Source of the DNA: Anodontia alba
Lineage: Eukaryota > Mollusca > Bivalvia > Lucinida > Lucinidae
Direction of reading: 5' to 3'
Assembly: GCA_964016985.1 (NCBI GenBank)
Contig: OZ024834.1
Coordinates: 83,860,289 to 83,924,288 of the forward strand
DNA: 64,000 nucleotides
Below the pieces are notes generated by a model. That model was not told the origin of the DNA. It did no database searches and was given only the letters and a program-made list of their open reading frames with translations. Made by a program: the position numbers and the translations under genes. The first letter of the stretch is position 1; each line of letters starts with the position of its first letter. Below are positions 10,914 to 23,094 of this stretch, one piece after another.

Positions 10914-11140
10914 CAGTAATAACCTTAAAAATTAGAACAGACATGCCTGAGCAAACATGTACATTCAGATCAGACGCCGCTAAACGCGGCGTCTGATCTG
11001 AGTCTACACTGTCCGTCACACATCTAGAAGTATTTTAGAAATATCATGAGATAGTAACATGGATTTGCTCAAATTTTAGGACAAGTACGGTAAGGACTTG
11101 ATATGTCTTAACATTTAGGTTTAATACGGTAAGCATCACA
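10914..11140 (+). mobile_element. Family T element, copy T1
   Basis: Order: ACAGACATGCCTGAGCAAAC, hairpin GATCAGACGCCGCTAAAC with partner (10970-11005), GTCACACATCTAG, CTCAAATTTTAGGACAAG, then CTTAACATTTAGG. The same order recurs at 61235-61740. Confidence 0.7.
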
Positions 11141-11273
11141 CATTATCGTCTTGCTGTGGTATTATTTGCGGCCTCCCATGTCGTTGGGTATTTTACCGAA
11201 TAAAGATTATGTGAAAGTAGTAATCCAGAAATCACGCAAAACTGTCAAAGAATCAAAGCACTGAGAGCACTGG

Positions 11274-11650
11274 TGGGTCGATTGTCTCTGAGTGTAGGCT
11301 GGGAAATGGTCCTGAACGGGGACTTAAGACCGTTTCATTCAACGCTTAACTTCCTGTACTTTAAACAAACATTGTAGATCCTGATCAGACGTCGCGCTCT
11401 GCGGTGTCTGATCTGGGTCTGCACTGATGGACAATGTCCCAAATGTCCCAGTCCAGGTTTTACAGATAACCCTCTATCAACAGCACTCTGATGTCACAGC
11501 GACAAGAATAGCGCGGCTATAAATAACCGTTACCTGGATTTCGTCCAACGTGCGGTTTGAATACACTAGTCAATGATAATCACGGAGACAACTACCTGAA
11601 GGAATTTTTGGCGTTTGTAAACCATAGCTAGATTGTAAACAATCGACCCA
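11274..11650 (+). mobile_element. Family E element, copy E2
   Basis: 377 bp from TGGGTCGATTGT to ACAATCGACCCA, the best-preserved terminal repeats of the family. The CRE-like site has decayed to TGATGTCA; TATAAATA is intact (11518). Confidence 0.9.
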
Positions 11651-11739
11651 AAAAATGGGCATGAAGTTTTAAAACTTGCTAATTCTTCCTGTCCAAAAGT
11701 TATTCACTAGCTAAACGATTTATTCCAAAGAATACACCG

Positions 11740-11885
11740 TATCTACCCTAAATAATCGGACAGGTATGCCTTAGCGTTCAGACCGCGAATGTATCTACCC
11801 TAAATAATCGGACAGCTATGCCTTAGCGTTCAGACTTCGCGAAACGCGATCTCTGACCAGGGTCTACAATGTTTGCAATTCCGCC
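11740..11885. repeat. Short direct duplication within a T-like fragment
   Basis: TACCCTAAATAATCGGACAG and GCCTTAGCGTTCAGAC occur twice in tandem (11752 and 11800), followed by a degraded hairpin and TCTACAATGTTTGC. It resembles the start of family T. Confidence 0.6.
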
Positions 11886-12188
11886 AGTAACCTATACATG
11901 CATTTCCAAGCAGTCAAACAGGCTTCGAATTTAGCAACAAGTACGGCAAAGAATTAAGGTGCTAGGCGAAATATCCAGCGGCGAAACTACAAAGTAGCCG
12001 AACCCTCCGACAACCGTCTCGGAGCATTCTAAACTATTTTGATTGGTATAAAAGCTAGTATGAGCTTTTTCAAAAAGCTAGCGATCGTTTAGCTTCAGCA
12101 ATGGCATTACGCTTTTGCCGCACACGAGTGCATAATTTATATATCAAGATTCATTGAACTAACCTAAATAACTAAAGTTATTTTTCGT

Positions 12189-12219
<31 letters not shown>

Positions 12220-12650
12220 CACTCCGAAATATCAAATTTACCTCTGGCGTGTACACAAATAATAGATGCCACGGACTTTGTTGACAGTTGCTATTACCCT
12301 GTGAGTTTTTCAGCATTTTGACTATAGCAGATCACCAGAAAGTGACACAAATCTGGGTGCGAACTTTTGCGCGCTTTCCAGTTCTTTCTAACAACCCACC
12401 TTGGGATCCCAAGCCTAACTGCATTACTCCAGGACTGGACCCACCAATCCTTTATAAGCTGTTTCTTTAATGTCTTGATGAATTCTCGTACTTGCTGAAG
12501 CATGGTTTCATTTGAAGGCGAAATCGGTATGGAAGCGAACGACCTCGTTAATTGTATACCCGAAAAAAGCCAGAATTTGATAATAAAACATTATATTCTA
12601 TTCTCTATCAAATGCACGACTACTATGTCAACAGTCTTAGTAGTTACTTC
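11886..12650. other. No recognisable feature
   Basis: Includes a T run at 12190-12219. The two opposed ORFs at 12288-12503 show no recognisable domain. Confidence 0.45.
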
Positions 12651-12699
12651 CGCTTAAGCTGGGTTCGGTATAATTCCCGTATTTGATGCATGATTAGCA

Positions 12700-12815
12700 C
12701 AACTCCTATATATGCGGACAGCCAGGGGGACCAGCAATAGTGAAGACTTTGATCAGCCGGACGCTTCGCAGGCTGATCTGGACTTTTTGCTGTTTGCATA
12801 TGTCTCAAGTAACCT
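12700..12815. repeat. Family M-like hairpin remnant
   Basis: TATGCGGACAGCC, GACTTTGATCAGCCGGAC and GCAGGCTGATCTGGAC form a short GATCAG-type stem resembling M. Diverged. Confidence 0.45.
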
Positions 12816-13017
12816 TTTTTCATGGTGCGGCCCATTAAGGAGGACGGATTCACTTTCAAGGAAGACAACTCGGTCACAATTGTTTCCACTCACGCCTGAA
12901 AATGGGTCTACTCTTAAAGGAAAAAATTTACTCCCCTTAGAACTCAAATTTTAATATCACAATATCAAATGATAAAAGTATTAAAGTCAGACACGGTATG
13001 CATGCCATTTGTTTGTT

Positions 13018-13019
<2 letters not shown>

Positions 13020-13066
<47 letters not shown>

Positions 13067-13205
13067 ATATCATAATATCACATAAAAGTATTAAAGTCAA
13101 ACTCTGTATGCATGCCGTTTAATTATTATTATTATTATTATTTATCATTATTATTATAATTAATTATTATTATTACTATTATTATTCTTATCTAAAATTA
13201 TTTCC

Positions 13206-13258
<53 letters not shown>

Positions 13259-13262
13259 TTAT
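13020..13262. repeat. (ATT)n microsatellite cluster with a duplicated spacer
   Basis: ATT arrays at 13020-13066, 13120-13195 and 13208-13262. The unit ATAAAAGTATTAAAGTCA followed by TATGCATGCC occurs before the first and second arrays, so spacer and array were duplicated together. Confidence 0.9.
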
Positions 13263-13403
13263 CTGCAAAAGGGCCCCTGCATTTCTGTATATTTGGAAAC
13301 AATGCCAAATATTTAAACTATCATTTACCTACAATCAACACGTGCTTAAATAGTCTGCAGAAAGACATATAGTATATGATGATACTAGCACCGACCGACA
13401 TGT

Positions 13404-13641
13404 GAGCCAACGCAAGACAAAACCAACAAAATGGCATGTGCGCCCTGGGAAGACTCAGATCAGCCTGGGCATCCGCCCAGTCTGATCAGAGTCTTCGCTA
13501 TGCGCTCAACAGGTAGTTAAGGACTCACGCTTTCTTTATGCGGGCAGCAAAGACTCTGATCAGACTGGGCGGATGCCCAGGCTGATCTGAGTCTTCGCTG
13601 GGCGCACATGCCATTTTGTTGGCTTTGTCATGCGCTGGCTC
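13404..13641. repeat. Family M long foldback with ~100-bp arms
   Basis: GAGCCAACGCAAGACAAAAC at 13404 pairs with its near-inverse ending TGGCTC at 13641. The arms hold smaller hairpins (GATCAGCCTGGGCATCCGCC and its partner), so the whole can form a nested cruciform. Only ~40 bp at the centre is unpaired. Confidence 0.9.
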
Positions 13642-13862
13642 ATTTGATGTTCTTTACAGTCTCTTTGCGTGGGATTATTAATATGAGTGTCAGTGTTAAC
13701 GACAATCTTTAGATGTTATGACAGCCTTTATCCTCTAATTATAAATAATCTGACACAATTTCAACTGCATTGTGCTATAAAAATAATGTATACTCTTTAT
13801 ACACTAAATATAAATATTAACAAGTTTTATTAGAAATATTTTGTTATTTTCGCAGGAAAAGA

Positions 13863-14417
<555 letters not shown>

Positions 14418-14495
14418 GTTAATGGTCTTCTATATTTTTATGCTTATACATGCTTATTTATGAAACAACCATAACACCTTTACCAGAACCTTGTG

Positions 14496-14760
14496 TAGAC
14501 TGGCTCCAGTCTCCAGTGACAATTTATTTTCTCTTTTATAATCCTTTTTGTTAATCCACTAAAATAAAACCAAGTTAATATCATGACTATAAAGGCTGGT
14601 CACTAGTGACCAGCCTTTATAGTCATGGTATTATTTTGGTTTTATAACTGATCAGCCTTTATATAAAAGTCCTGATATTAGTTTTGTTTTATTTTAGTGG
14701 ACCATCAAACAGGATTATACGAAATAAAATATTTAGTCACTGGAGACTCGAGCCACTCTA
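14496..14760. mobile_element. Family A full copy A6
   Basis: TAGACTGGCTCCAGTCTCCA to AGCCACTCTA. The centre has a perfect stem AAAGGCTGGTCACTAGTGAC plus a second, diverged copy of the CAGCCTTTATA segment, giving extra length. Confidence 0.88.
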
Positions 14761-14844
14761 ATACTTGTGCAAAGGGAGTTTTAATGGGCTACACAATATA
14801 TCAGCCGACAAAAGTAAGATCGGTTTAAGATTAATATGCATGGT

Positions 14845-15031
14845 ACAGTGAACTCTCGTTACAACGATGCATTTTTCCCAAATAAAGGTGTGGCAAATTT
14901 GCTGTTGTAACGAATCTTTAAACGCAGCAGAATAATATATAAGGAAGGGCTTGTGTAATTCTTATTTCCTCATAGAACAACTTGCGTTTAGGATATTTGT
15001 TAGAATCGCTTCACTGAGGTTGTTCTAAGAA

Positions 15032-15130
<99 letters not shown>

Positions 15131-15240
15131 GTTGTTGAAATATTAAGTACGTTCTTGCAAAACTATCACCTCTTGAGCGAAGGTTTTATGCCTGTAAAAT
15201 TATCATTATAACGAAGAATATTGTCGTTGTATCGAGTGTT
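14845..15240. mobile_element. Family U pogo/Tigger-like MITE, copy U1
   Basis: Starts TACAGTGAACTCTCGTTACAAC and ends near TTGTCGTTGTATCGAGTG. Inside is a degenerate hairpin TTGTTAGAATCGCTTCACTG and partner (14997-15032), then a TA array (15041-15121). The CAGTGAAC terminus resembles Tc1/pogo families. Confidence 0.65.
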
Positions 15241-15680
15241 TCTTTTTGAGTAGATCCCTTCTCAGAAGGGGGTAAACCAAATTTGACAGTGTTATCTTCC
15301 CTTATAAGTTCATCAACTCCCAGCACTTCTGAAAATGACGCGCTTCTGAATTGCATTCAGCTTAGCGGTTTGGTAAGCTCCATTACCCATTTTTCACAAA
15401 AGTGGCTTCGCAGGCCCTTCTTCTGCAATGTCGGTAACAAGTTGTATATAGACTTCTTAGATAGGCACATAAAAACTTTGACACCCTATAAATTTTGACT
15501 TTATCTTTACGCTCGGTGTTTACGAGCAGGTTATAATGACATAAACATTCTGTAGGAAATATATATTAATTGCTTGCTAATTATGTTTCTTTGATGCAAG
15601 ACGCACCGGAGATGAGCAGACTATTTCTGGTTAATTACTTAGTTTTTATAGTGTCTATTAGCCGAGATAAAATATGTTGA
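15241..15680. other. No supported gene
   Basis: The 71-codon ORF at 15283 has no recognised domain. A GTAAGC donor-like site follows at 15373. Evidence is too weak to call an exon. Confidence 0.35.
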
Positions 15681-15684
15681 GCAG

Positions 15685-15853
15685 CTAAACGCTTAGCACT
15701 ATGGGTAAATTTTTCAGCAGACGACATTTTGAAATATTTGACATTTCCTGCAAATTGTCTCCATTTGCAGGAAATCTCATATCCTGTTTTCTGGGAAAAA
15801 ATAAGAAAAAAAATCATTAGTAATTGTCTGCTGAATTAGCCCAGGTTAAAGAT
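15685..15853 (-). mobile_element. Family J MITE, copy J4 (inverted)
   Basis: Reads AAACGCTTAGCACTATGGG, CAGCAGACGACATTTTGAAA, paired arms TTTGACATTTCCTGCAAATT and its inverse, then GTCTGCTGAATTAGCCCAGG. The arms share a compensating change (CCTGCAA/TTGCAGG). Confidence 0.8.
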
Positions 15854-16002
15854 TACCCTTTCTCGATTATTACATTCTCTACAGGTCATCCATAACACAA
15901 GAGGCTACGCCTGGCTCAACCCAGTCATTGAACAGAAAGCATTTCCCAAGCACATTTTAGTATCTGGTATTAAAGACATAATTAAAGCACTGACAGCCAT
16001 GG

Positions 16003-16371
16003 TGGGTCGGTTGTCTCTGAGTGTAGGCTAGAAAACTGGTCCTGAACGGGGACTTGAAATTGTTTCTTTAGCCCTCAGTTTCCTGTAATTAAGGCAAACA
16101 GTGCAGACCCTGATCAGACGCCACGTTCTGCGGCGTCTGATCTGGATCTGCACTGTTTGCCAATGTCCCAGTCCAGGTTTTACAGATAGCCCTCTTCAAC
16201 AGCATTCTGACGTCACAGCGACAATAATAGCGCGGCTATAAATAACCATTACCTGGATTTCATCTAACGCGCCGTTTGATTACATTGGTCAATGATAATA
16301 ACGCGGACAACTTTATCTTAAGGAAATTTTGGCGTTTGTATACTATGGCTTGATTGTATACTATCGACCCA
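16003..16371 (+). mobile_element. Family E element, copy E3
   Basis: TGGGTCGGTTGT to CTATCGACCCA. Hairpin at 16091-16158 (GCAAACAGTGCAGACCC lower stem, ACGCC upper stem), TGACGTCA at 16208 and TATAAATA at 16236 are all intact. Confidence 0.9.
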
Positions 16372-16916
16372 AAAATAAGATATTTCTCAGCCAGTAGTCT
16401 TATCTCTGACAAGAGACTGGACACAACAAATCTAGAATATAGTCAATAAACAATAAACCGGTAGAGGCCCAATAAGGGAATTTAGTAAACTGGCTCATCT
16501 GATTCATAGGTAATATGCCATCCAACATATTAACAAAGACGTATAAATGTGTATTATTTACGTCTTTGATATTAATTACCCCTCAGAAGTCCTCTTTCCA
16601 ACCCCCTGCTGGTAACCCATAATCACCTCTTTATGACATGTCTTTTATCTCTCTTGCACAGCGCCAAGATAGGGGCAAAAAAATCATTTGTGAGTGTGGT
16701 ACCACTTTTGGTCTCGTTTTAGCTATGTCTTTAAGGGCCGACGGGTAGAGCTTAACTTCACTCAGCTTTGTGAGAGTGTTCATTGTTCTCAAGGGTCATT
16801 TTAAAATCTTTTTATCTTCACTACAGGTATAAGTGGCGCGTGGGGCCGTAAAACGTCTCGCCGTATTTCACAAAGTACTTCATATTTTCTGGTCACTTGT
16901 CATCATTCAGCCCATT
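16372..16916. other. No recognisable feature
   Basis: No ORF with domain evidence and no clear repeat. Confidence 0.45.
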
Positions 16917-17198
16917 CATCACGAAAACATGCCTATAAAATTTGGCCCCCTTAAACCCCACTTTTATATAGTAAAACTGGGTTTACAGGGGTATACATTA
17001 TTTTTCTTATTTTTGCTCGAAAACATAGATTGTGGGTACTCGTTAGAACCGCCTCGCCCAGGCGGTACTAACGAGTACCACAATCTGTGTTTTGAGCAGA
17101 AATGTGAAAAAACATCGGAGTTTTTATCTTAAAAGTTCCGGTTTTTGGATGTGAAATTTCCTATATATTTGAATACATGTGGGCGTGTTTTCGTAATG
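16917..17198 (-). mobile_element. Family B MITE, copy B3 (inverted)
   Basis: CATCACGAAAACATGCCTAT to GTTTTCGTAATG. Hairpin at 17030-17090 with GGCGGTACTAACGAG on one arm, a single mismatch to the partner. A 99-codon ORF across it is an artefact. Confidence 0.9.
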
Positions 17199-17454
17199 TT
17201 GGGATTTTTGAAAATTTATATGAGGCTCACTGATGAGGCCTAATTGGCCGAAACAAGCTAGTTTGGCACAGAAAACCTGAGACTTCGGCTGTTTTCAGCT
17301 TTGTGGGTGTGTACATTGCTCTCCAGGGTCATTTCTATTAGACTCTATTATTTTCAGTACAGCTGGTGTTAGTGCCATGTGGCAGTCATAGAATGTTTAC
17401 CCTTCTTCACTTTAGTGTAGTTTATATTTTCTAATCCTTTGTGATCATTGAATC

Positions 17455-17813
17455 TACAGTCGACTGTCTTTATCTTGACATCGCTTATTTCGAATAACCG
17501 CTTATCTCGAAGTGAAAATTTGGTCCCTATTTAACATGGAAATCTAACAACCAGTAACAAAATATTGTGGAAAAGAGGAGAAATTAGGAACAATTTCTAC
17601 TCTTATCCTCAACATTTTCAATACACTTGACTCTCGCTTTCTCAAACACTGATACCTCAAACTAACGCTTAAGTCAAACTAGACTTTTGATAACGTGGGT
17701 TTGGTTTTGCTTAATATATTCTTTACATTTCAATTCATGTTATCTCAAAGCGTTGTTATCTCAAAATGAAAATGATGGTCCCTTGGAGTTTGAGATAACG
17801 AGTGTTCACTGTA
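17455..17813. mobile_element. Family K pogo-like element, copy K1
   Basis: TACAGTCGACTGTC at the left and GATAACGAGTGTTCACTGTA at the right, with CGAATAACCGCTTATCTCGA inside. Flanked by TA. The terminal CAGTCGA and the 'jumping' ATCTCGA motifs resemble Tigger/pogo derivatives. Confidence 0.75.
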
Positions 17814-17977
17814 TTCTTGGATATCTGAAAATTTATAAGAAGTTTAATGGTGATGCCCATTGGCCGAAACTAGCAAGTCTGGCCCAGAGAACTTGGCACT
17901 TCGGTTGCTTTCAGTTTTGTGAGTGCGTTCATTGCTCTGAAGGGTCATTCCCTCTTTTATTGCACGAAAGTGGGTCT

Positions 17978-18119
17978 GGTCACAAGAATAGCGCGACTAT
18001 AAATAAACGTTACCTGGATTTCATCTAACGCGTTGTTTGATTACATTGGTCAATGATAATCACGTGGGCAACTACCTTGGTGTTTGCATACTTAGGGTGG
18101 ATTGTAAACAATACACCCA
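17978..18119 (+). mobile_element. Family E 3' half, copy E4
   Basis: Begins at CACAAGAATAGCGCGACTAT and runs to GATTGTAAACAATACACCCA. The CRE-like site and hairpin are missing; TATAAATA is intact. Confidence 0.8.
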
Positions 18120-18284
18120 AAAGACAAGCAAACTTTCCAAAATAATGATGAAACAAAACTAAGGGCTTGACTGCTTATCGGAGGTCGGAACAGAACTAAT
18201 CAGCTAGTTAAACCACGATAAGCCTAATCACAGGCGGGTAAAATCAGGTACCACCGTCTAGAAAATATAGTCGAACCACCTACT

Positions 18285-18541
18285 AACGTTTATTTATAGC
18301 CGCGCTATTCTTGTCGCTGTGACGTCAGAGTGCTGTTGATAGAGACTTATGTGTAAAACCTGGACTGAGACTGGGACATAGGCAAACAGTGCAGACCCTG
18401 ATCAGACGCCACAGAACGCGGCGTCTGATCAGGGTCTCTCTGTTTGATCAAATTACAGGAAGTTTAGGGTTAAATGAAATAGTGGTAAGTCCCAGATCAA
18501 GATCATTTTCCCAGCCTACATTCAGAGACAATCGACCAATC
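18285..18541 (-). mobile_element. Family E, inverted copy E5
   Basis: Reverse orientation: TATTTATAGCCGCGCTATTC, GTGACGTCAG, hairpin GCAAACAGTGCAGACCC (18383-18450), ending ACAATCGACCA. It lies 165 bp from E4 in opposite orientation, so the pair could form a larger foldback. Confidence 0.82.
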
Positions 18542-18873
18542 AGTGCTGTCAGCGCTTTGACTGCGTTGAGCCGGACCCCTACGCAGTCCGAACAATTATA
18601 TGTAGCTGAAACTGTATGAGTTTAAGGGTTTGGTGACAGTCATGTTTAAATTCAACAATAGCTGTGCCATTGACCGTTGGTGGGGTTGTGGGGGGGGGGG
18701 GGGAGGGGAGGGGAGGGGCTGTGTTCCGTGAACGTGGCTGCATATTTACTGTCAATCGTCTTTATTCCAACGCTCGATACAACGACAAAATTCGTCAAAA
18801 TGATAATTTGACTGGCACAAAGCCTTCGCTCAAAAGGTGGCAGTTTATAAAACATAACGCAAGAATATTTAAT

Positions 18874-18973
18874 CCCGTATTCGACATAATTACCGCACTG
18901 TGCTCTTAGGTTTTTCAAAAATACTGGAAAAACTTGTGGAAATATATGTACCTACCTATACTGAGGGTACACT

Positions 18974-19012
<39 letters not shown>

Positions 19013-19269
19013 TCAGTGAAGGACTTATCAAATGATGCTTATGCGATGTTTTTGTATGTGCATGTTTCTTTTCTTCTGATTTTCTTTATAAAAATATATG
19101 TTGTGAGTACTCATTTGAACTGCATCGACAAGTCGATGCAATTCAAATGAGTATCCATAACATATACCTTTATAAAGAAGTAGAGAAAAAGTGCACTTTC
19201 TGTTATCTGGACTACGGAATTGTTTGTGCGCTTAAAGGGGTATGTGCGGTAATTAGGTCGAATACGGTA
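18874..19269 (-). mobile_element. Family D element, copy D1 (inverted)
   Basis: CCGTATTCGACATAATTACC at 18875 and GGTAATTAGGTCGAATACGG ending 19269. The central hairpin (19092-19172) has stem ATATGTTGTGAGTACTCATT and upper stem GAACTGCATCGAC. An A run (18981-19010) has expanded inside. Confidence 0.85.
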
Positions 19270-19289
19270 CTTCAAGACTGAATGTATTA

Positions 19290-19480
19290 CTCTAAGAAGC
19301 ATATGTTAGTACCGCTTCATTGAGGCAATTCTAACAAATATACAAACCATATGTTTTACGAGGAAATAAGAATATTTCATATCAATATGCTATGTTTAAG
19401 GATTCTTTACTACAGCTAATTCATTTTAATGGCAGCATCTTTGGGACCAAATGCTATCGCTGTAACGAGGGTTCACTGTA
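19290..19480. mobile_element. Family U remnant, copy U2
   Basis: A degenerate hairpin (ATATGTTAGTACCGCTTCAT and partner) precedes CGCTGTAACGAGGGTTCACTG, the inverse of the U1 start. The left end is not visible. Confidence 0.55.
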
Positions 19481-19772
19481 CTATGTTTCTGTACAACGCA
19501 AGAAAAGAGATTCTATGCGGGTAACGAACGCCCGCATCGGTGTGCATTCATAAAAACATTTTACAAGCAATACAGGATATTTTAAATAACTTTTTTTTCA
19601 GCGATGGTAAGTGACAAGTACAAAATGCCTTGTCTTGCCACCAGCATGGCATGAAATAATGTACTGCATGACCAGAGAATAAATCATGATCACATGTTTA
19701 GTGTGTTTTAATGCAAAGGCATCAGCAATTATTTTTGAAAACTTGGATAAAATGTAATTTTGTCCCAGCGTC

Positions 19773-19840
19773 CACACAACGTTGAAACAACGTCGGTTCA
19801 ACGTCAAGACGTTTAATCGACGTTGTTTTAACGTTGTGTG
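19773..19840. repeat. Short inverted repeat rich in ACGTTG
   Basis: ACACAACGTTGAAACAACGT pairs with ACGTTGTTTTAACGTTGTGT across a short centre. Opposed ORFs on both strands here simply read the palindrome. No family assigned. Confidence 0.75.
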
Positions 19841-20298
19841 CCTGCCGGGGTATATCTCATATTTGGCCCGTCTGTTTGTAATGTTTATTCCAAACAGGAC
19901 GCATTTATTCAACACGGTTTTTATTTGGGAAAAATGCTATGCAGCTAACTTACTTGTTCACAAAGGTTTCCTTGACTAGGAGTTTTATTGTATGACTTTA
20001 ATTGTAGTACATGCTATTTAAGATGCATTTACCATGGCCTTTCGTCTTGTCTATAAAAACGGGAAAAGTCATAACGTTGTGTCATTTCGGTAATAAAATA
20101 TTATTGGTGCGTTGAAGATGAGAGTGATGGGAAATGCTGTTGTAAGTTTGAAAAAATATCTCAAGTATGACACAACGAGTCACGTCATGAGGACAGTCTT
20201 CGCATCCGTACAAATTATCGATTATTTTGGTAAAGTAGACTGTCGACCAACGCAAACGCCCTGGTCAGACTATGCGGACGCACAGAATGATCTGTACG

Positions 20299-20512
20299 TA
20301 ACCCTTGTCCTGCTGAACCCAGATATACCCTGCCTTTGCAAACAGTGTAGATCTAGATCAGTTGACTACTGAAGAAGCCAACTGATCTGGATCTGCACTG
20401 TTTGCCATTAAGGATGTGAATTTATAGCAACAATCCGGATCAAGTTATCTGATTGGCTGAAAATTAGAAGTGGGTGTGGCATCTTAATTTATTCAGCATG
20501 ACAAGGGTTAAA
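20299..20512 (+). mobile_element. Family F piggyBac-like MITE, copy F1
   Basis: Ends TAACCCTTGTCCTGCTGAA and TTCAGCATGACAAGGGTTAA. The hairpin at 20338-20404 has lower stem GCAAACAGTGTAGATC and lower-stem continuation GATCAGTTG; its upper stem is eroded. TTAA plus CCC ends fit piggyBac MITEs (family knowledge). Confidence 0.85.
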
Positions 20513-20701
20513 CGAAAATGATACACTTCGTAGCTTTTACACTCTCCCCCAACACCATCCCACACAAACACATCAGTGGTGAGTGGCGGGCATATTATTT
20601 TTTTGGTGCAGATCCCGTCAGCGTCGGTTTGATGGTTTCTTGTCTGTGTGATGTACTTTAACGAACTCGCAGATTTCCACCAAAATTGGATGGATATCTC
20701 A

Positions 20702-20906
20702 TAGACTGGCTCCAATCTCCAGTGACTAAATATTTATTTTTATAATTCTGTTTGATATTCCACTGAAATAAAACCAAAGTAATATCATGACTGGTCACTA
20801 GTGACCAGCCTTTATAGTCATGATATTATTTTGGTTTTATTTTCGTGGATTATCTAACAGGATTATAAGAGTAAATATTTAGTCACTTGAGACTGGAGCC
20901 AGTCTA
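20702..20906. mobile_element. Family A compact full copy A7
   Basis: 205 bp, TAGACTGGCTCCAATCTCCA to GGAGCCAGTCTA, almost fully palindromic. One side of the central hairpin has lost the ATAAAGG segment. The cleanest reference for this family. Confidence 0.9.
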
Positions 20907-21139
20907 CATATATCATTGGAACATTCCTTCGAGGCATGATTTGATTTTGGTGACCGTAACCTTGTTTTCAAGGTCAGAATCGGACAAAATATAGGTCAAA
21001 TTTAAAGGCCAAGCGATAAATAATGGGTCTTTCTAGTGAGAGACCTCTGTTTTCTTTGGAAACAATTCTGGTTTCCACCATTTTTACCAGAAGACAACGT
21101 TTGTGGCTACCTGTTTGCTTGCCTGAACATCAAGCCATT

Positions 21140-21250
21140 CTTACAACGAGTCTAATCTAAAAGGAAAACAACTTCATCCCGAGGGTGGGGAGTGGGCTGG
21201 GTGGGGCAAATTCCTTCCTTTTAAAATTAGAGCCCTTTTCAGAGAGAGGA
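21140..21250. repeat. Family L-like hairpin, diverged
   Basis: GAGTCTAATCTAAAAGGAAA pairs with TTCCTTTTAAAATTAGAGCC around a G-rich centre. L consensus is TCCTTTTAGAGTAGACC on both arms. Confidence 0.6.
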
Positions 21251-21301
21251 TGGGGCAAGACAGTTATGACAGAGATACCTAAACGTGTTCTCATTTCCCT
21301 T

Positions 21302-21692
21302 ACTGTGATTTCGACATCTTTCAGAAAGTCATTGTTCAATTTTTCTGAAAGTTTCACAATATTATTGTGAAACATCATTAATTCAAATTCAGCAAAGAAT
21401 AGTAAAAAAAAAACATTTTATTATTCAAAGATTCAAAAAAAAAAAATCGCTTTACTATAGAAATTGCATAGGTCAGACGAATTTTTGGCCGTAAATTTAA
21501 TTTTAGGGTTTACAAATATTTGAGAACAAAACACAGAAACAGAAAAGACAAATGGTTTCTGATAATATATGGTCAATCAGAACTTGGACCCAATATACAA
21601 ATATTATTAGATCCGAGATCAGAACAAACTTTTTTCATTTAAAATAAAACGCAAAGCAAAAATCGTCTTTCCGACTGATGTCAAAAGGACAG
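21302..21692 (-). mobile_element. Family R element, shorter copy R1
   Basis: Starts CTGTGATTTCGACATC, ends GATGTCAAAAGGACAG. Internal landmarks (CTTTACTATAGAAATTGCAT, GGTCAGACGAATTTTTGGCC, ATAAAACGCAAAGC) match the inverse of R2 at 56228-56783. No ORF. Confidence 0.75.
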
Positions 21693-22436
21693 TAGGTTGT
21701 TCGCGTATACTTTGAAGACGTGTAGAATCCTTTCCTCACGATTCGGTTCATATTTTACAGGTAAGTATAGATTAATTGCACCGTCAAGGGCAAGTTAAAC
21801 TGCGATAAAGAAACTGGTAACCAGAGACAGTTGTGCTATATATTACACATATATTTTTATTACAATTTTTATTGCAGAAGTTAAAAAGTAAAAAACTTCA
21901 GTTAACAAATATGTACATCAGTTCGACGATAGATCATTTTTTTTTTATATATAAATTTATATGAATTAAAAAAAAAAGTAAAGACTTTATTTATCTTTCT
22001 ATTTAGGCAAACTTTCATATAACGAACAACGTGGGAAAAGTCCCTTATGCCATATGCGAACAGCGAATGTCCAGATGAGCGTGAGCATCTGTGCAGTCTG
22101 ATATGAGAGTTCTTTGTTCATCGACGTATACTAAAGTCAGATCAGGACCTGCGTTGTCCGCAAATTGCATAAGGGCCCTTTTCGTGCGTTGCGCGTCATA
22201 TATGAAACGCAATATGAAAACAGAGCCTTTAAGGGGTATTGATTTATTTTCAGGAGAGATAGTTCTGTCCAAATTGCTTTAAGGGAGCAAATTCGTTCCT
22301 TTTAAAATAATAGAGTTTAAAAAGAATGACCTTTGGGAGCAAAGAAACGAAAACATACGAAACTGTATATAAAATTTTCAAAACGCTCGAAATAGACCCA
22401 TTGATCACTCAGAAACTGAAAATAAGAACACTTTAG

Positions 22437-22955
22437 TGAAGTACATGGACACGTTTTATGGTCACCACCCCAGGGGTAAAGAAGATATGGAACGGACAGG
22501 AAATCAAGGGTTCAAACAAATGACCTTAAGCCAGCATGTCGAATCATGAGTTCTGCACTTCGTCTCACCGAGCCGAACATTTATACTAAATTTTATGAAA
22601 ATCCTTCCAGGGGTAAAGGAGATATGGAGCGGACACGAAATTCAAGGCTCAAACTCGAGACCTTCAATTGTGAACGTGACCTTGAGTCGGCATGGTTGAG
22701 TTACGGGTTCTGCACATCGTCCCACCGGGCCAAACATTTATACAAAGTTTTATGAAAATGCTTCCAGGGGTAAAGGAGATATGAAGCGGACACGAAATTC
22801 AAGGCTCAAACACGTGACCTTTGTGAACTTTACCTTGACTCGGCATGGTTGAGTTACGGGTTCTGCACTTCATCTCACAGAAGCGAACATTCAACCAAAG
22901 TTTAATGAAAATCCTTCCAGGGGCAAAGGAGATATGGAGCGGACACAAAAGTGTT
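22437..22955 (+). repeat. Tandem repeat, ~155-bp unit, about 3.3 copies
   Basis: TTCTGCAC recurs at 22551, 22708 and 22861 (spacing 157 and 153). Each unit has CCTTCCAGGGGTAAAGGAGA, ATGGAGCGGACACGAAATTC and GAGTCGGCATGGTTGAGTTA. Copies are diverged by substitutions and small indels. Lies 140 bp from the LRR exon. Confidence 0.9.
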
Positions 22956-22975
22956 ACGGACGGACACGTGATGTG

Positions 22976-23050
22976 AGCAAATTCTTTCCTTTTAGAGCAG
23001 ACCCCTTTTCAGAAGCGGCACAGTGAAATCCGACAGAGTTTTCTCCCATG
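22976..23050. repeat. Family L half-element
   Basis: GAGCAAATTCTTTCCTTTTA then GAGCAGACCCCTTTTCAGAA, one L arm without its partner. Confidence 0.6.
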
Positions 23051-23094
23051 AAAGTATTCCCATTCCCCTTATAGGGTACAATAAATACACATAC

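Noticed and set aside
15283..15498. 71-codon ORF with a donor-like GTAAGC inside
   Set aside because: No recognised domain, no acceptor and no conserved feature; kept only as a remark.
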